Origin: Verrucomicrobiota bacterium
GTDB taxonomy: Bacteria; Verrucomicrobiota; Verrucomicrobiia; Chthoniobacterales; Terrimicrobiaceae
DNA: 64,000 nt
Direction of reading: 5' to 3'
Assembly: GCA_026398275.1 (NCBI GenBank)
Contig: JAPLTF010000025.1
Span: 62,001-126,000 of the forward strand
Below are positions 24,422 to 33,542 of the stretch, one piece after another. Each line of letters starts with the position of its first letter. The stretch's first letter is position 1. The position numbers and the translations under genes are program-made. Below the pieces are notes generated by a model. That model saw only the letters and a program-made list of their open reading frames with translations, was not told where the DNA came from and ran no database searches.

Positions 24422-25153
24422 TCACGGCAGCTTCCACGCGGCGCGAAGCCGCTCATAGTCCGGCCGCGGAAGGATGACGTAGAGAGGGTTTTTTGAGGGG
24501 TCGATCGCCACGATCAGGCTCCGGAGATTTTGTTCGGACATCGTGGTGCAGCCGGCTGTCGGCTTGGTGCCGCCGCCGCGCCAGATGTGAAAAAAGATCG
24601 AGCTTCCGGCCCCCGGTCGCGCGGCCGGCGGCGCATTGTGCGCGATGAAGAGTTCGAGCGCATGCGCGGGGTCATCCTGCCGCATCTGCTGCTTTTTTTC
24701 CCAGGCAGTCGAGGGATCGGTCTTCAGGCGCACATGCTGGTTGTAAAGCGGCGAGGCCGGGTCCTCGACCCAGAGGTCGCGTGAGGTGACCTGCTCGTAT
24801 GGTAAGTTGGGCCGGCGGGCAATATCCGGCGCGTATCCCCAGGCTCCCCCGATCTTGAAAACCCCGGCCGGCGTCCGCCAATCCCCCTCCCTCTTGATCA
24901 CAGCCCCCTCGGGCGCAGGACTCAACCCCAGCCCCCAAACCAACCCATCCCGCCCGAGGCGGCCCTTCCATTCCTCACCGGCTTGCACCCATTGGTCCCC
25001 CGGCTTTTCAAACAGCCGTAGAGTGACGTCCGAGGAATCCCACCCGTCCGCAATCCCCACGAGGCATTGCCGGGAATTTTGCGGGAGTTCAAAGCCGGAC
25101 GAAAGACCGGAAGCCACGAACAAAATTGCCGCCAGGATCAGGGTGGGTTTCAT
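24422..25153 (-). CDS. Secreted L,D-transpeptidase-like protein (YkuD)
   Basis: The 243-residue protein has a cleavable signal peptide (MKPTLILAAILFVASGLSSG) and a YkuD-like domain with HIWRGGGTKPTAGCTTM, catalytic Cys202 and the upstream His in FFHIW. It resembles the ErfK/YbiS/YcfS/YnhG group in which the catalytic motif is TAGCTTM rather than SHGCIRL. Two L,D-transpeptidases lie within 2.5 kb, separated by the STAS and membrane protein genes. Confidence 0.87.
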   Translation of the reverse strand: MKPTLILAAILFVASGLSSGFELPQNSRQCLVGIADGWDSSDVTLRLFEKPGDQWVQAGEEWKGRLGRDGLVWGLGLSPAPEGAVIKREGDWRTPAGVFKIGGAWGYAPDIARRPNLPYEQVTSRDLWVEDPASPLYNQHVRLKTDPSTAWEKKQQMRQDDPAHALELFIAHNAPPAARPGAGSSIFFHIWRGGGTKPTAGCTTMSEQNLRSLIVAIDPSKNPLYVILPRPDYERLRAAWKLP

Positions 25154-25253
25154 CGTTCGGTTGTCCGGACAAACTTTGCAGGAAAGTTTCCGGAAACAAG
25201 CCGGGATGTGCCCGCGCGCGCCGTGGAAGTTTATCCTTCATGCCGGCACAGGA

Positions 25254-26834
25254 ATGCATCATGATCGCGGGGTGCATTTCCGATCTCAGATTCAGCGATG
25301 GTCACCCGCCACCTGGGCGGCGATCGCGTTTCTGCTGCTGGCCTTTTCGCTCAGCAATGACAGCATCGACCAGCTGGAGTCGCAGACGTGGGATTACGCC
25401 CGGCTCGGGACATTCCAAGCATTCTGCCACGAGCTCCGGACCGACGACAACCCCGAGTCCCAGATGCCGCTCGGCATGTTTTCCGCCTGGGCGTGGGCAC
25501 GCGCCTTTGGCACCCGGGAAATGGCGATGCGGTCCATCAATCTTCTCTGGGCGGCGATCGCTCTGGCGGCGCTTGCCCGGGCCGGGAGGCAGATTTCCAT
25601 CCCCTGGCTGCCCCTCCTGTTTGCGATTCAACCCTTCGTCTGGTATTATATGAACAGGGCCAGAACTCCTGTCCTGGAGATGGCGGGAGGGTCCCTGCTG
25701 CTGATGGGGACCATCGCGTGCCTGCAGCGGAAGCCGGTCGATTCGCTGTCGAGCATCTCCCTGTGCGTGGGGGCGATTCTGCTCAGCGGTGCGAGCATGC
25801 TGGGGTTGATCCCCCTCGCCGCGGTGGCCACGGGCCTGACGGCGCACGGGCTTTGGAACCGGCTCCATTGGCCGAGGCCGGGGAAATTTTTTCTCTCCGT
25901 GACATGCGTGTTGATCGTCGTCCTTTCCTGCTATTATCTGGTGAGGCTGCTGCATGAGGGGGGAGGGTCGCAGCTTTGGCGGGTTTCGCCGGCGAACCTG
26001 TGCTTCGTCGGATACGAATTTCTCGGACTCCAGGGGCTCGGCCCCGGACGGCAGGATCTCCGCTCCATAATGAAGGGACTTGCCCCGATCCGCGAACTCC
26101 TGCCGTTCCTTCCGTTTCTTCTGATTTTTCTGTGCGCCTACCTGGCACTTTTTGCCGCCGCGCTGAAATCCTGGCTTACGAGGGATCCGGCCCCGGCTCC
26201 GGCATCGGCACCAAATGAAAAGTCTGTTCCCCAGCCGGACCCGGGGAGGGCGAACGTGTCGTTGGTTCGGGTTTGGTTTCTGGGTATGGGCGTGGCCGTG
26301 CTCAGCGCGCTCCTCCTGTTTGCGCTGGCCATCCTCACCGGCGTCCCGTTCTGGGGTCGCAATCTCGCAGGGGCCTTCCCGTTTTGGGTGGTGGCACTGG
26401 CGATAATCATCCGGTGGGCCAGGCAGGGGCTTTGGAGAAAGGCCGGCCGCATGGCCGCATCCGCCGTAATGATCCTCCTGATGCTCTCATCGCTCTTCAT
26501 GCGGTTCCTCCCGCAGCATAAACATGACGACTACAGGGGAGCCGCGGTTGAAGCGATCAGGCGCGGCGCGGCGGGGGAGTCGGTCTGGTGGGTGGCGGAT
26601 TATTCGGGCGGCGCCTATTACGGGCTGCCGCTTGGAACGACCCACGCACCCGGCGCGGTCGAGTTTGCCATGAACAAATGCCCCTCGGCAGATTCGCTCC
26701 CGGACGCGGTTGTCATTTCCCGGCCGGACAATTTTGATTCCACCGGATCAATCTCGCAACTTCTCGCGGCGGGGAAGTATTCCAGGAAGTTGAGTCTTCA
26801 GGCCTTCGAGGTCTGGGAAAAAACCGCCCCCTGA
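25254..26834 (+). CDS. Polytopic membrane glycosyltransferase (GT39/ArnT-like)
   Basis: The 526-residue protein has a first helix followed by a loop with QTWDYARLGTFQAFCHELRTDD and NPESQMPLGMFSAWAWARAFG, then RSINLLWAAIALAAL, the pattern of lipid-sugar-using glycosyltransferases of the GT39/ArnT type with acidic residues in the first periplasmic loop. About ten further helices and a C-terminal periplasmic domain follow. Such enzymes transfer a sugar from a polyprenyl carrier. ATGs at 25206 and 25254 both fit; no clear ribosome-binding site separates them. It is divergent from an L,D-transpeptidase gene and converges on cysC. Confidence 0.72.
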   Translation: MHHDRGVHFRSQIQRWSPATWAAIAFLLLAFSLSNDSIDQLESQTWDYARLGTFQAFCHELRTDDNPESQMPLGMFSAWAWARAFGTREMAMRSINLLWAAIALAALARAGRQISIPWLPLLFAIQPFVWYYMNRARTPVLEMAGGSLLLMGTIACLQRKPVDSLSSISLCVGAILLSGASMLGLIPLAAVATGLTAHGLWNRLHWPRPGKFFLSVTCVLIVVLSCYYLVRLLHEGGGSQLWRVSPANLCFVGYEFLGLQGLGPGRQDLRSIMKGLAPIRELLPFLPFLLIFLCAYLALFAAALKSWLTRDPAPAPASAPNEKSVPQPDPGRANVSLVRVWFLGMGVAVLSALLLFALAILTGVPFWGRNLAGAFPFWVVALAIIIRWARQGLWRKAGRMAASAVMILLMLSSLFMRFLPQHKHDDYRGAAVEAIRRGAAGESVWWVADYSGGAYYGLPLGTTHAPGAVEFAMNKCPSADSLPDAVVISRPDNFDSTGSISQLLAAGKYSRKLSLQAFEVWEKTAP

Positions 26835-26849
26835 AGGCACCCGGTCCGG

Positions 26850-27491
26850 TCAAATCCCGGAGCCCGGACCCGCGTCCGGCTGGCGGGGGTATTCTCTCGC
26901 CAGGCCGGTTGCCAGATCCATCAGCGCCGCGAGGGAGGCATCCATCGAGGATTCCCATGTGCGGATTTCGAGCTCCGGTGCCTCTGGAGCCTCGTAGGGG
27001 GCGTTGACCCCGGTGAAATCTTTGATCTCTCCAGCCCGGGCCCGTTTGTAGAGGCCGCGCGGATCGCGCTCCTCGCAGACCGCAAGCGGCGTGTTGATAA
27101 AAACCTCGGCGAACGGAATTTCATCCCGCCTGCAACTCGCCCGCACCCGGTCCCGGTCGGCACGGTAGGGCGAGATCAGCGAGCAGATGACAATGAGCCC
27201 GGCTTCCGCCATGAGGATCGCCACCTCCCCGACGCGGCGGATATTTTCCGACCGGTCTTCAGGCGTGAATCCCAGATTCGAACAAAGCCCGTGGCGGAGA
27301 TTGTCGCCGTCGAGGATAAAGGCCGCCATCCCGCACAGGTGAAGACGCTTTTGCATCTGGACGGCATAGGTGGATTTCCCCGAACCGGAGAGGCCGGTAA
27401 GCCAGAAAACAAAACCGCAATGCCGGAGCAATTCTGCGCGGTGTTCGCGGGTCACAGGGTTTACCGTCCGGGTGATGTTATTGCTCTTCAA
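26850..27491 (-). CDS. cysC: Adenylylsulfate (APS) kinase
   Basis: CysC phosphorylates APS to PAPS. The 213-residue protein has the P-loop GLSGSGKS at residues 33-40, LDGDNLRHGLCSNLGFTPEDR, SLISPYRADRDRVR and CEERDPRGLYKRARAGEIKDFTGVNAPYE in substance, all typical of the kinase. It is a free kinase, not fused to CysN. It is divergent from cysI across 188 bases that must hold both promoters. Confidence 0.95.
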   Translation of the reverse strand: MKSNNITRTVNPVTREHRAELLRHCGFVFWLTGLSGSGKSTYAVQMQKRLHLCGMAAFILDGDNLRHGLCSNLGFTPEDRSENIRRVGEVAILMAEAGLIVICSLISPYRADRDRVRASCRRDEIPFAEVFINTPLAVCEERDPRGLYKRARAGEIKDFTGVNAPYEAPEAPELEIRTWESSMDASLAALMDLATGLAREYPRQPDAGPGSGI

Positions 27492-27679
27492 TGGAATGGC
27501 GCGAGCTTAGTCGACGGTTGGCAACTGGGCAATCGCAACTTTCTGCCGGTTGACAAACCACCCTTCCCCGTGATTCATTCCGGACCCGGTTGACCGCACA
27601 GCAGAGTTGTGTTCCTATGAAGGAACCGCGATTCAAGCTGTCGTGATTCAGTAGGGCATCCACATACCATCCATTATCC

Positions 27680-29389
27680 ATGAGTTCTGAAACCACCGAG
27701 CCCAAGCCGCTCAGCGCCAACGAACCCCTCAAGGCCGGATCGAATTTCCTGCGCGGGGACATCGCGCGAGATCTGGCCGACACCTCCACTGGCGGGATCT
27801 CAGAGGGGAGCAACCAGCTCTCAAAATTCCATGGCATGTATATCCAGGACGACCGGGATTTGCGGAATACCCTGAAGAAGGCGGGCAGGGAAAAAGCGTT
27901 CGCCTTCATGCTCCGGGTCCGCCTTCCCGGCGGGCGCGCGACGGCGCAGCAGTGGCTCGTGCTCGACCGGCTTGCCGACGAGGTGGCCGCTCCTTCGCTG
28001 CGGCTGACCACCCGGCAGACGTTTCAATTTCACGGGGTTTTGAAAGGCAACGTGAAGCGGCTCGTCAAAGGCATGCACGAGGTCCTGCTCGACTCGATTG
28101 CGGCCTGCGGCGACGTGAACCGCAACGTGATGGCGCCTCCGAACCCCGAGCGCTCCCCACTGCTCCAGCAGGTTTACAGCGACGCGGTGGCGTGGAGTGA
28201 GTTTGCGCTGCCGAAGAGCCGGGCGTATCACGAGATTTTCCTCGACGAGGAGCTCGTGGCCGGCGGCGAGCCGGAAAGCGAGCCGATGTATGGCGCGACC
28301 TACCTGCCGCGGAAATTCAAAGTCGGTTTTTCATTGCCGCCATCGAATGATGTGGACGTTTTCTCGCAGGACCTCGGGTTCATCGCGATCGGGGAAGGCG
28401 GGAGGCTGGCCGGTTACAATGTGACCGCCGGGGGGGGGATGGGCATGAGCCATGGGAATGCCGAAACCTACCCGCGTCTGGCCGATGTCTTGGGGTTCAT
28501 CCCCGCCGACAAGGTCAACACGATCGCGAAGGCGGTCCTCGAGACGCAGCGGGATTACGGCGACCGCACCAACCGCAAACACGCCCGCCTCAAATACACG
28601 ATCGCTGACCGCGGGGTCGCCTGGTTCAAAGCCGAGGTCGAAAAGCGCTCCGGCGTGACATTCGAGCCGGCGCGCCCATTTGAATTCACCAAGATCTCGG
28701 ATCCGCTCGGTTGGCAGGAATGCGCAGACGGGACTTGGTTTTACGGACTGCATATTCTCAGCGGGCGAATCAAAGACGTCCCCGGATGTGCGCTGAAAAC
28801 CGCGCTGCGCGAAATTGCCGGGATGCACACCGGAGACTTCCGCCTCACCCCGTCACAGAACCTCAGCATCTCGGGCGTGACCGCAGGGCAGAAGCCCGTC
28901 ATTGAGGCGATTCTTGCAAAGCACGGAATCACGGAGGATGCAACCCTCTCGGGCCTGCGCATCAACGCACTTTCCTGCGTGGCTCTGCCGACCTGCGGGC
29001 TCGCCCTCGCCGAGAGCGAGCGGGCGCTGCCGGAGATCTTGGAAAAATTTGAAGCCGTTCTGGACGAGGCCGGGTTGAGGGACGACGAGATCAGCATCCG
29101 GGTCACCGGCTGCCCGAACGGCTGTGCCCGCCCCTACCTCGGCGAGATCGGGCTGGTCGGAAAGGCCCCGAATAAATACGCGCTCTATCTCGGTGCCAGC
29201 TACAATGGCACCCGTCTCAACCGCCTCGCTGCGCCAAGCCTCACTGTCGACGAAACGCTGACGTTCCTCACCCCCGCCATCAAGCGCTATGCCGCGGAGC
29301 GGGAGCCGGGCGAGGGGTTCGGCGATTTCTGCGACCGCGCGATCCTGCCAAAAGATGCCACCCTCCACAGCGTCGGAACCGTTGACTGA
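27680..29389 (+). CDS. cysI: Assimilatory sulfite reductase, hemoprotein subunit
   Basis: CysI reduces sulfite to sulfide with siroheme and a [4Fe-4S] cluster. The 569-residue protein has LRLTTRQTFQFHGV in the first half, the repeat-fold region, and the cluster/siroheme cysteines in LSCVALPTCGLALAE and TGCPNGCARPYLGEIGLVG. It has the length of the NADPH-type beta subunit, but no flavoprotein partner (cysJ) is adjacent, so the electron donor is unknown. First gene of cysI-cysH-cysD-cysN. Confidence 0.94.
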   Translation: MSSETTEPKPLSANEPLKAGSNFLRGDIARDLADTSTGGISEGSNQLSKFHGMYIQDDRDLRNTLKKAGREKAFAFMLRVRLPGGRATAQQWLVLDRLADEVAAPSLRLTTRQTFQFHGVLKGNVKRLVKGMHEVLLDSIAACGDVNRNVMAPPNPERSPLLQQVYSDAVAWSEFALPKSRAYHEIFLDEELVAGGEPESEPMYGATYLPRKFKVGFSLPPSNDVDVFSQDLGFIAIGEGGRLAGYNVTAGGGMGMSHGNAETYPRLADVLGFIPADKVNTIAKAVLETQRDYGDRTNRKHARLKYTIADRGVAWFKAEVEKRSGVTFEPARPFEFTKISDPLGWQECADGTWFYGLHILSGRIKDVPGCALKTALREIAGMHTGDFRLTPSQNLSISGVTAGQKPVIEAILAKHGITEDATLSGLRINALSCVALPTCGLALAESERALPEILEKFEAVLDEAGLRDDEISIRVTGCPNGCARPYLGEIGLVGKAPNKYALYLGASYNGTRLNRLAAPSLTVDETLTFLTPAIKRYAAEREPGEGFGDFCDRAILPKDATLHSVGTVD

Positions 29390-29396
29390 TTTTTTC

Positions 29397-30053
29397 ATGA
29401 GCCCCGACGAAATCGCCCATTGGAACTCGGAACTCCGTGACAAGTCTCCGCTCGAAATCACCCGCTGGGCGATCGCCCGGGCGGGCGGCCGCGCCATCGC
29501 CTCGACGAATTTCCGCCCTTACGAGGCCGTGATCCTGCACCTTGTAACCCGCGTGCAGCCGGACATCCCGGTCCTCTGGGTGGACCACGGCTACAACCGC
29601 CCGGCGACCTACTGCCACGCCGAGCAGCTCCGGAAACTTCTTGGGCTTGATATCCGCGCTTATCTCCCCCGGGTGACCGCAGCCCACCGCGATGCGGTGG
29701 ACGGGCCGATCCCGGATACCGACGACGAGGAGGGCCTGAAAAAATTCAGCGCGCTCATGAAGCTCGAACCGTTCCAGCGGGGGATGAGGGAACTCGCGCC
29801 GGCCATCTGGGTCACGGCGCTGCGCAAGGTGCAAAACCCGAACCGCGCCGGCCTCGACATCGTTTCCGCCGATGCCAATTTCGGGAGTCTGAAGGTCAGC
29901 CCGGCGTTCCATCTCAGCGATGCGGACATGGACGCCTACCTCTCCGAACATGGCCTGCCCAACGAGTGGGACTACTTTGATCCCGCCAAGGCGGACGAGA
30001 AACGCGAGTGCGGACTGCACGCAGCCTGGGGCGGCGAGGCAGTCAGGGATTGA
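29397..30053 (+). CDS. cysH: Phosphoadenylylsulfate (PAPS/APS) reductase
   Basis: CysH reduces PAPS or APS to sulfite using a redox cysteine and thioredoxin. The 218-residue protein has the ATP-PPase-like fold and the catalytic KRECGLH with Cys205 near the C-terminus. The extra CC...CxxC cluster ligands of the APS-type enzymes are not visible, so it looks PAPS-type, which fits the presence of cysC. ATG 29397 is chosen, seven bases after the cysI stop. Confidence 0.92.
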   Translation: MSPDEIAHWNSELRDKSPLEITRWAIARAGGRAIASTNFRPYEAVILHLVTRVQPDIPVLWVDHGYNRPATYCHAEQLRKLLGLDIRAYLPRVTAAHRDAVDGPIPDTDDEEGLKKFSALMKLEPFQRGMRELAPAIWVTALRKVQNPNRAGLDIVSADANFGSLKVSPAFHLSDADMDAYLSEHGLPNEWDYFDPAKADEKRECGLHAAWGGEAVRD

Positions 30054-30087
30054 ACTGCCACCGCCGGCTTTTTAAGATAAACTTTTC

Positions 30088-30990
30088 ATGAGCAGCTATT
30101 TTCTGGACCACCTTCAATACCTGGAAACCGAAGCCATCCATGTGATGCGCGAGGTGGCGGCCGAGTTCGAGCGGCCGGCATTGCTGTTCTCGGGGGGAAA
30201 AGATTCGATCTGCCTGCTCCGTCTGGCGGAGAAGGCATTCCGCCCTTCGGAGATTCCGATGCCGTTCCTCAACATCGACACCGGCCACCACTTTCCGGAG
30301 CTGAACGAGTTCCGGGACCGCCGCGCGAAGGAACTGCGCGGGAAGCTGATCGTGCGCACGGTCGAGGACGCGCTTGCGAAGGGGATCGCCGTCCAGGCGC
30401 CGGGGCAGGTCAGCCGCAACCACCTGCAGATCCCGACCCTGCTCGCCGCCATCGAGGAATACCGGTTCGACTGCTGCATCGGCGGAGCCCGCCGGGACGA
30501 GGAAAAGGCGCGCGCGAAGGAACGGTTCTTCAGCTTCCGCGACAGCTTCGGCCAGTGGGATCCCAAAAACCAGCGGCCGGAAATCTGGAACCTCTACAAC
30601 GCCCGCATCAACCAGGGCGAGAACATGCGCGTGTTCCCGCTGAGCAACTGGACCGAGATGGACGTGTGGGAATACATCCGGAAGGAAAATCTCGAGGTCC
30701 CGAGCATTTATTTCAGCCACCCCCGCCAGTGCGTTCGCCGCCTCGGCCAGTGGCTGCCGGTCAACGACCTGGTGCCGCCGAAACCGGGCGAGCAGGTCGA
30801 GGAGTTGATCGTCCGCGTCCGCACGATCGGCGACATCATCAGCACCGGATGCGTCGAATCCCCGGCCATGAGCGTGGACGACATCATCGCGGAAACCTCG
30901 ATCGCACGCGTGACCGAACGCGGCTCGCGCGCCGACGACAAAGCATCCGAAGCCGCCATGGAGGACCGGAAAAAAGCCGGCTATTTCTAA
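30088..30990 (+). CDS. cysD: Sulfate adenylyltransferase subunit 2
   Basis: CysD is the catalytic subunit of ATP sulfurylase, making APS from ATP and sulfate. The 300-residue protein has LLFSGGKDSICLLRLA (the PP-loop), NIDTGHHFPELNEFRD, and IGGARRDEEKARAKERFFS, all standard. It is 34 bases after cysH and overlaps cysN by one base (TAATG), so the two subunits are coupled. Confidence 0.96.
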   Translation: MSSYFLDHLQYLETEAIHVMREVAAEFERPALLFSGGKDSICLLRLAEKAFRPSEIPMPFLNIDTGHHFPELNEFRDRRAKELRGKLIVRTVEDALAKGIAVQAPGQVSRNHLQIPTLLAAIEEYRFDCCIGGARRDEEKARAKERFFSFRDSFGQWDPKNQRPEIWNLYNARINQGENMRVFPLSNWTEMDVWEYIRKENLEVPSIYFSHPRQCVRRLGQWLPVNDLVPPKPGEQVEELIVRVRTIGDIISTGCVESPAMSVDDIIAETSIARVTERGSRADDKASEAAMEDRKKAGYF

Positions 30991-32309
30991 TGTCTGTCCC
31001 ACTTCACCATCCCGTCGATCTTCTCCGTTTCAACACCTGCGGGTCTGTTGATGACGGCAAGTCCACACTCATCGGCCGCCTGCTCTACGATTCCAAGTCG
31101 CTCATGGACGACCAGGTCGAGGCGCTCGAGCGCTCAGCCGATCTCACTGGCGGCGGCCAGATCAACCTCGCGAACCTCACCGATGGCCTCCGGGCCGAGC
31201 GAGAGCAGGGGATCACGATCGATGTGGCCTACCGGTATTTCGCCACGCCCCGGAGGAAATTCATCATCGCCGACACCCCGGGCCATGTCCAATACACACG
31301 GAACATGGTGACCGGCGCCTCCTCGGCGAACCTATCCGTTGTGCTCGTGGACGCGCGCCTCGGCATCATCGAGCAGAGCCGCCGGCACGCCTGCATTGCC
31401 TCGCTGCTGCGCATCCCCCACCTGGTCGTCGCCGTGAACAAGATGGATCTCGTCAACTACAGCGAGGAGCGGTTCATCGAGATCCGCGACCAGTTCGAGG
31501 AGTTCCTTCCTCGCCTCAGCCTGCGCGACGTCAAATGCATTCCGGTCAGCGCACTGGACGGGGACAACGTCGTGGACCCCTCAAAAAACATGCCGTGGTA
31601 TTCCGGCCCGACCCTGCTCAGCCACCTGGAGGACGTGCATATCGGCAGCGATTACAACCTCAAGGCATTCCGCCTGCCGGTCCAGTGGGTCAACCGCCCG
31701 AACAACCCCTCGAACCCCGCCCTGCACGACTTCCGCGGGCTCAGCGGCCAGATCGCCGGCGGGATCATCCGGGTCGGCCAACCCGTGATGGTTCTGCCCA
31801 GCGGCTTCAGCAGCGTCGTGAAGGAAATTCTGACCCCGGAAGGAAGCGTCAGCGAGGCCTTTGCGCCGCAGTCCGTAACCATCGTACTCGAGCATGACAT
31901 CGACGTGAGCCGCGGCGATATGATCGTGGATCCCGAGCTTCTTCCCGGATGCAGCAAGGAGCTCCACGCAAAAATCTGCTGGCTCCACCCGCGCCCGCTG
32001 GAGTGCGGGAAAAAATTCCTCCTCAAGCATACCACGCAGACCGTCCAGGCGGCCGTGACGACGATTGAGCACCGAATCAACATCACGAATCTGAACCCGG
32101 AAAACGGCGTCAGCGAGCTCGCGATGAATGACATTGGGGAAGTTCGCATCGCCACCTCGGGGCCGGTTGTCTTCGACGGATACGCGGCCAACCGCCTGAC
32201 GGGTTCGTTCATCTTGATCGAACCGGGCACGAACACCACTGTCGGGGCCGGAATGCTTTTCCACCCGACCGAAGTCGCCCGGCCGGAATACAAGGACTTT
32301 GTCATCTGA
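30990..32309 (+). CDS. cysN: Sulfate adenylyltransferase subunit 1 (GTPase)
   Basis: CysN is the regulatory GTPase of ATP sulfurylase. The 439-residue protein has G1 GSVDDGKS at residues 18-25, DTPGHVQYTRNM, NKMDLV and EF-Tu-like domains 2 and 3. No APS kinase is fused at the C-terminus, in agreement with the separate cysC. The start ATG shares one base with the cysD stop. Confidence 0.96.
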   Translation: MSVPLHHPVDLLRFNTCGSVDDGKSTLIGRLLYDSKSLMDDQVEALERSADLTGGGQINLANLTDGLRAEREQGITIDVAYRYFATPRRKFIIADTPGHVQYTRNMVTGASSANLSVVLVDARLGIIEQSRRHACIASLLRIPHLVVAVNKMDLVNYSEERFIEIRDQFEEFLPRLSLRDVKCIPVSALDGDNVVDPSKNMPWYSGPTLLSHLEDVHIGSDYNLKAFRLPVQWVNRPNNPSNPALHDFRGLSGQIAGGIIRVGQPVMVLPSGFSSVVKEILTPEGSVSEAFAPQSVTIVLEHDIDVSRGDMIVDPELLPGCSKELHAKICWLHPRPLECGKKFLLKHTTQTVQAAVTTIEHRINITNLNPENGVSELAMNDIGEVRIATSGPVVFDGYAANRLTGSFILIEPGTNTTVGAGMLFHPTEVARPEYKDFVI

Positions 32310-32331
32310 GGCTGCCCGCCGACCGCATCCG

Positions 32332-32643
32332 ATGCAGCAAACGTTTCATCCCACATCCGTCCAGAAGATCGGCGACGAGCTGGCGATCGCCTGGTCGGAC
32401 GGCCAGGAGTCGTATTTCCCGCTCGAGGCACTGCGGAGGAAGTGCCCGTGTGCCGCCTGTCAGGGCGAGCCGGATGTCACCGGAACGGTCGTGAAGCCGA
32501 AGCAAAACCTCGGCAAGGGATGCTTCGAGCTCGCCGGCTGGCAGACGGTCGGCGGCTACGCCATCCAGCCGCGCTGGGGGGACGGGCATAACAGCGGGCT
32601 CTACTCTTACGCGTTTCTCAGGTCGCTGGGCGGAGCGGCCTGA
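32332..32643 (+). CDS. DUF971 / GBBH-like N-terminal domain protein
   Basis: The 103-residue protein consists of the small zinc-binding domain that also occurs at the N-terminus of gamma-butyrobetaine hydroxylase: IAWSDGQESYFPLEALRRKCPCAACQGE holds the cysteines in substance, and QPRWGDGHNSGLYSYAFLR closes the domain. Stand-alone DUF971 proteins are linked to iron-sulfur or cofactor handling; the role here is unknown. It follows cysN by 22 bases, so it may share its transcript. ATG 32332 is chosen over 32299 because homology starts there. Confidence 0.85.
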   Translation: MQQTFHPTSVQKIGDELAIAWSDGQESYFPLEALRRKCPCAACQGEPDVTGTVVKPKQNLGKGCFELAGWQTVGGYAIQPRWGDGHNSGLYSYAFLRSLGGAA

Positions 32644-32800
32644 GGCCCCGCTTCAGTGCCGGTTGCCAAGGTGGATGACCGCCGCCAGCAATGCATAGAC
32701 GAACCTCATGCGTGCAATTATCCGAAATCCCGCCGTTTGAGAAGCCCTTCCCCGATGCCACGGAAGCATCCGCCGCCCGAACCACGGCGCAAATTTTTCA

Positions 32801-32827
32801 TTGGCACGTTTAGCCGGGGGCTATACT
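32801..32827 (+). promoter_or_regulatory. Possible sigma-70 promoter of mazEF
   Basis: TTGGCA at 32801-32806 and TATACT at 32822-32827 resemble -35 and -10 boxes 9 to 35 bases ahead of the mazE start. The spacer of 15 bases is short, and the -10 lies very near the start codon, so this is a weak call. Confidence 0.3.
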
Positions 32828-32835
32828 CTGCTGCC

Positions 32836-33096
32836 ATGACCACCACACTTCAAGCCTGGGGAAACAGCCAGGGAGTGCGACTTCCCAAGGCGCTGCTTGC
32901 CGCTTTGCAACTGGAGGCCGGGGCCCACGTCGAAATCGGGCTGACACCGAAAAAGGATGCCATCCTCGTAAAACCCGTGAAGGCGCCATCGCACGTTCGC
33001 GGAAGGCACCGAATCGAAGACCTGGCTGCGGCCATGCCGAAGGGCTACAAGGCCGCCGGGTTTGAGTGGGGAACGAGCGGACGCGAGATCTGGTGA
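32836..33096 (+). CDS. mazE: MazE/AbrB-family antitoxin
   Basis: The 86-residue protein starts with the swapped-hairpin AbrB domain (TLQAWGNSQGVRLPKALLAALQL, then AHVEIGLTPKKDAILVKP) and ends in a toxin-binding tail (IEDLAAAMPKGYKAAGFEWG). The ATG of mazF overlaps its stop (TGATG). It is the first gene of the pair and would be the repressor in the usual autoregulated arrangement. Confidence 0.9.
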   Translation: MTTTLQAWGNSQGVRLPKALLAALQLEAGAHVEIGLTPKKDAILVKPVKAPSHVRGRHRIEDLAAAMPKGYKAAGFEWGTSGREIW

Positions 33097-33431
33097 TGGC
33101 AGCCTGGATCCCGAGGCAGGGCGATCTGGTGGCGCTGGATTTTGATCCGCAGTCGGGTCACGAGCAGAAGGGACGCCGTCCCGCGTTTGTGGTGAGCAAG
33201 GACGCCTTCAACAAAGCGACAGGCATGGCGATTTGCTGTCCGATAACCAACACGGACAGGGGGGTGCCTTTTCATGTCGCCATCGCGGGACGCACCTCCC
33301 TGACCGGTTTTGTGATGTGCGAGCAGGTGAAGTCACTCGATTTTCGCTCGCGCGGCATGAAACTCATTGAACGCGCGCCGCAGGACGTGCTGGAGGATGT
33401 GCTCTCCATCATTGACGCCTCAGTGTTTTGA
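33096..33431 (+). CDS. mazF: MazF-family endoribonuclease toxin
   Basis: The 111-residue protein is a PemK/MazF-type toxin: WIPRQGDLVALDFDPQSGHEQKGRRPAFVVSKDAFN holds the conserved Arg in substance, followed by AICCPITN and EQVKSLDFRSRGMKLIER. These proteins cleave mRNA at short sequences. The start ATG 33096 shares its first base with the last base of the mazE stop codon. Confidence 0.92.
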   Translation: MAAWIPRQGDLVALDFDPQSGHEQKGRRPAFVVSKDAFNKATGMAICCPITNTDRGVPFHVAIAGRTSLTGFVMCEQVKSLDFRSRGMKLIERAPQDVLEDVLSIIDASVF

Positions 33432-33542
33432 AGGAAGTGCATGCCAGGCGCGCGTCTGCGCGAAGATCGGTTTGACCTGACGCCCTGCTGCTGTAACATC
33501 CCCACCTCCCCGACAGAAAACCCGAACAACCCATATCATACA

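Noticed and set aside
24786-25253. N-terminal extension of the membrane glycosyltransferase
   Set aside because: It covers the divergent L,D-transpeptidase gene and has no conserved residues, so the start was moved to 25254.
27492-27679. Riboswitch upstream of cysI
   Set aside because: TTGACA at 27550 is a possible -35 box, but no SAM- or sulfur-linked riboswitch fold or clear -10 box was recognised.
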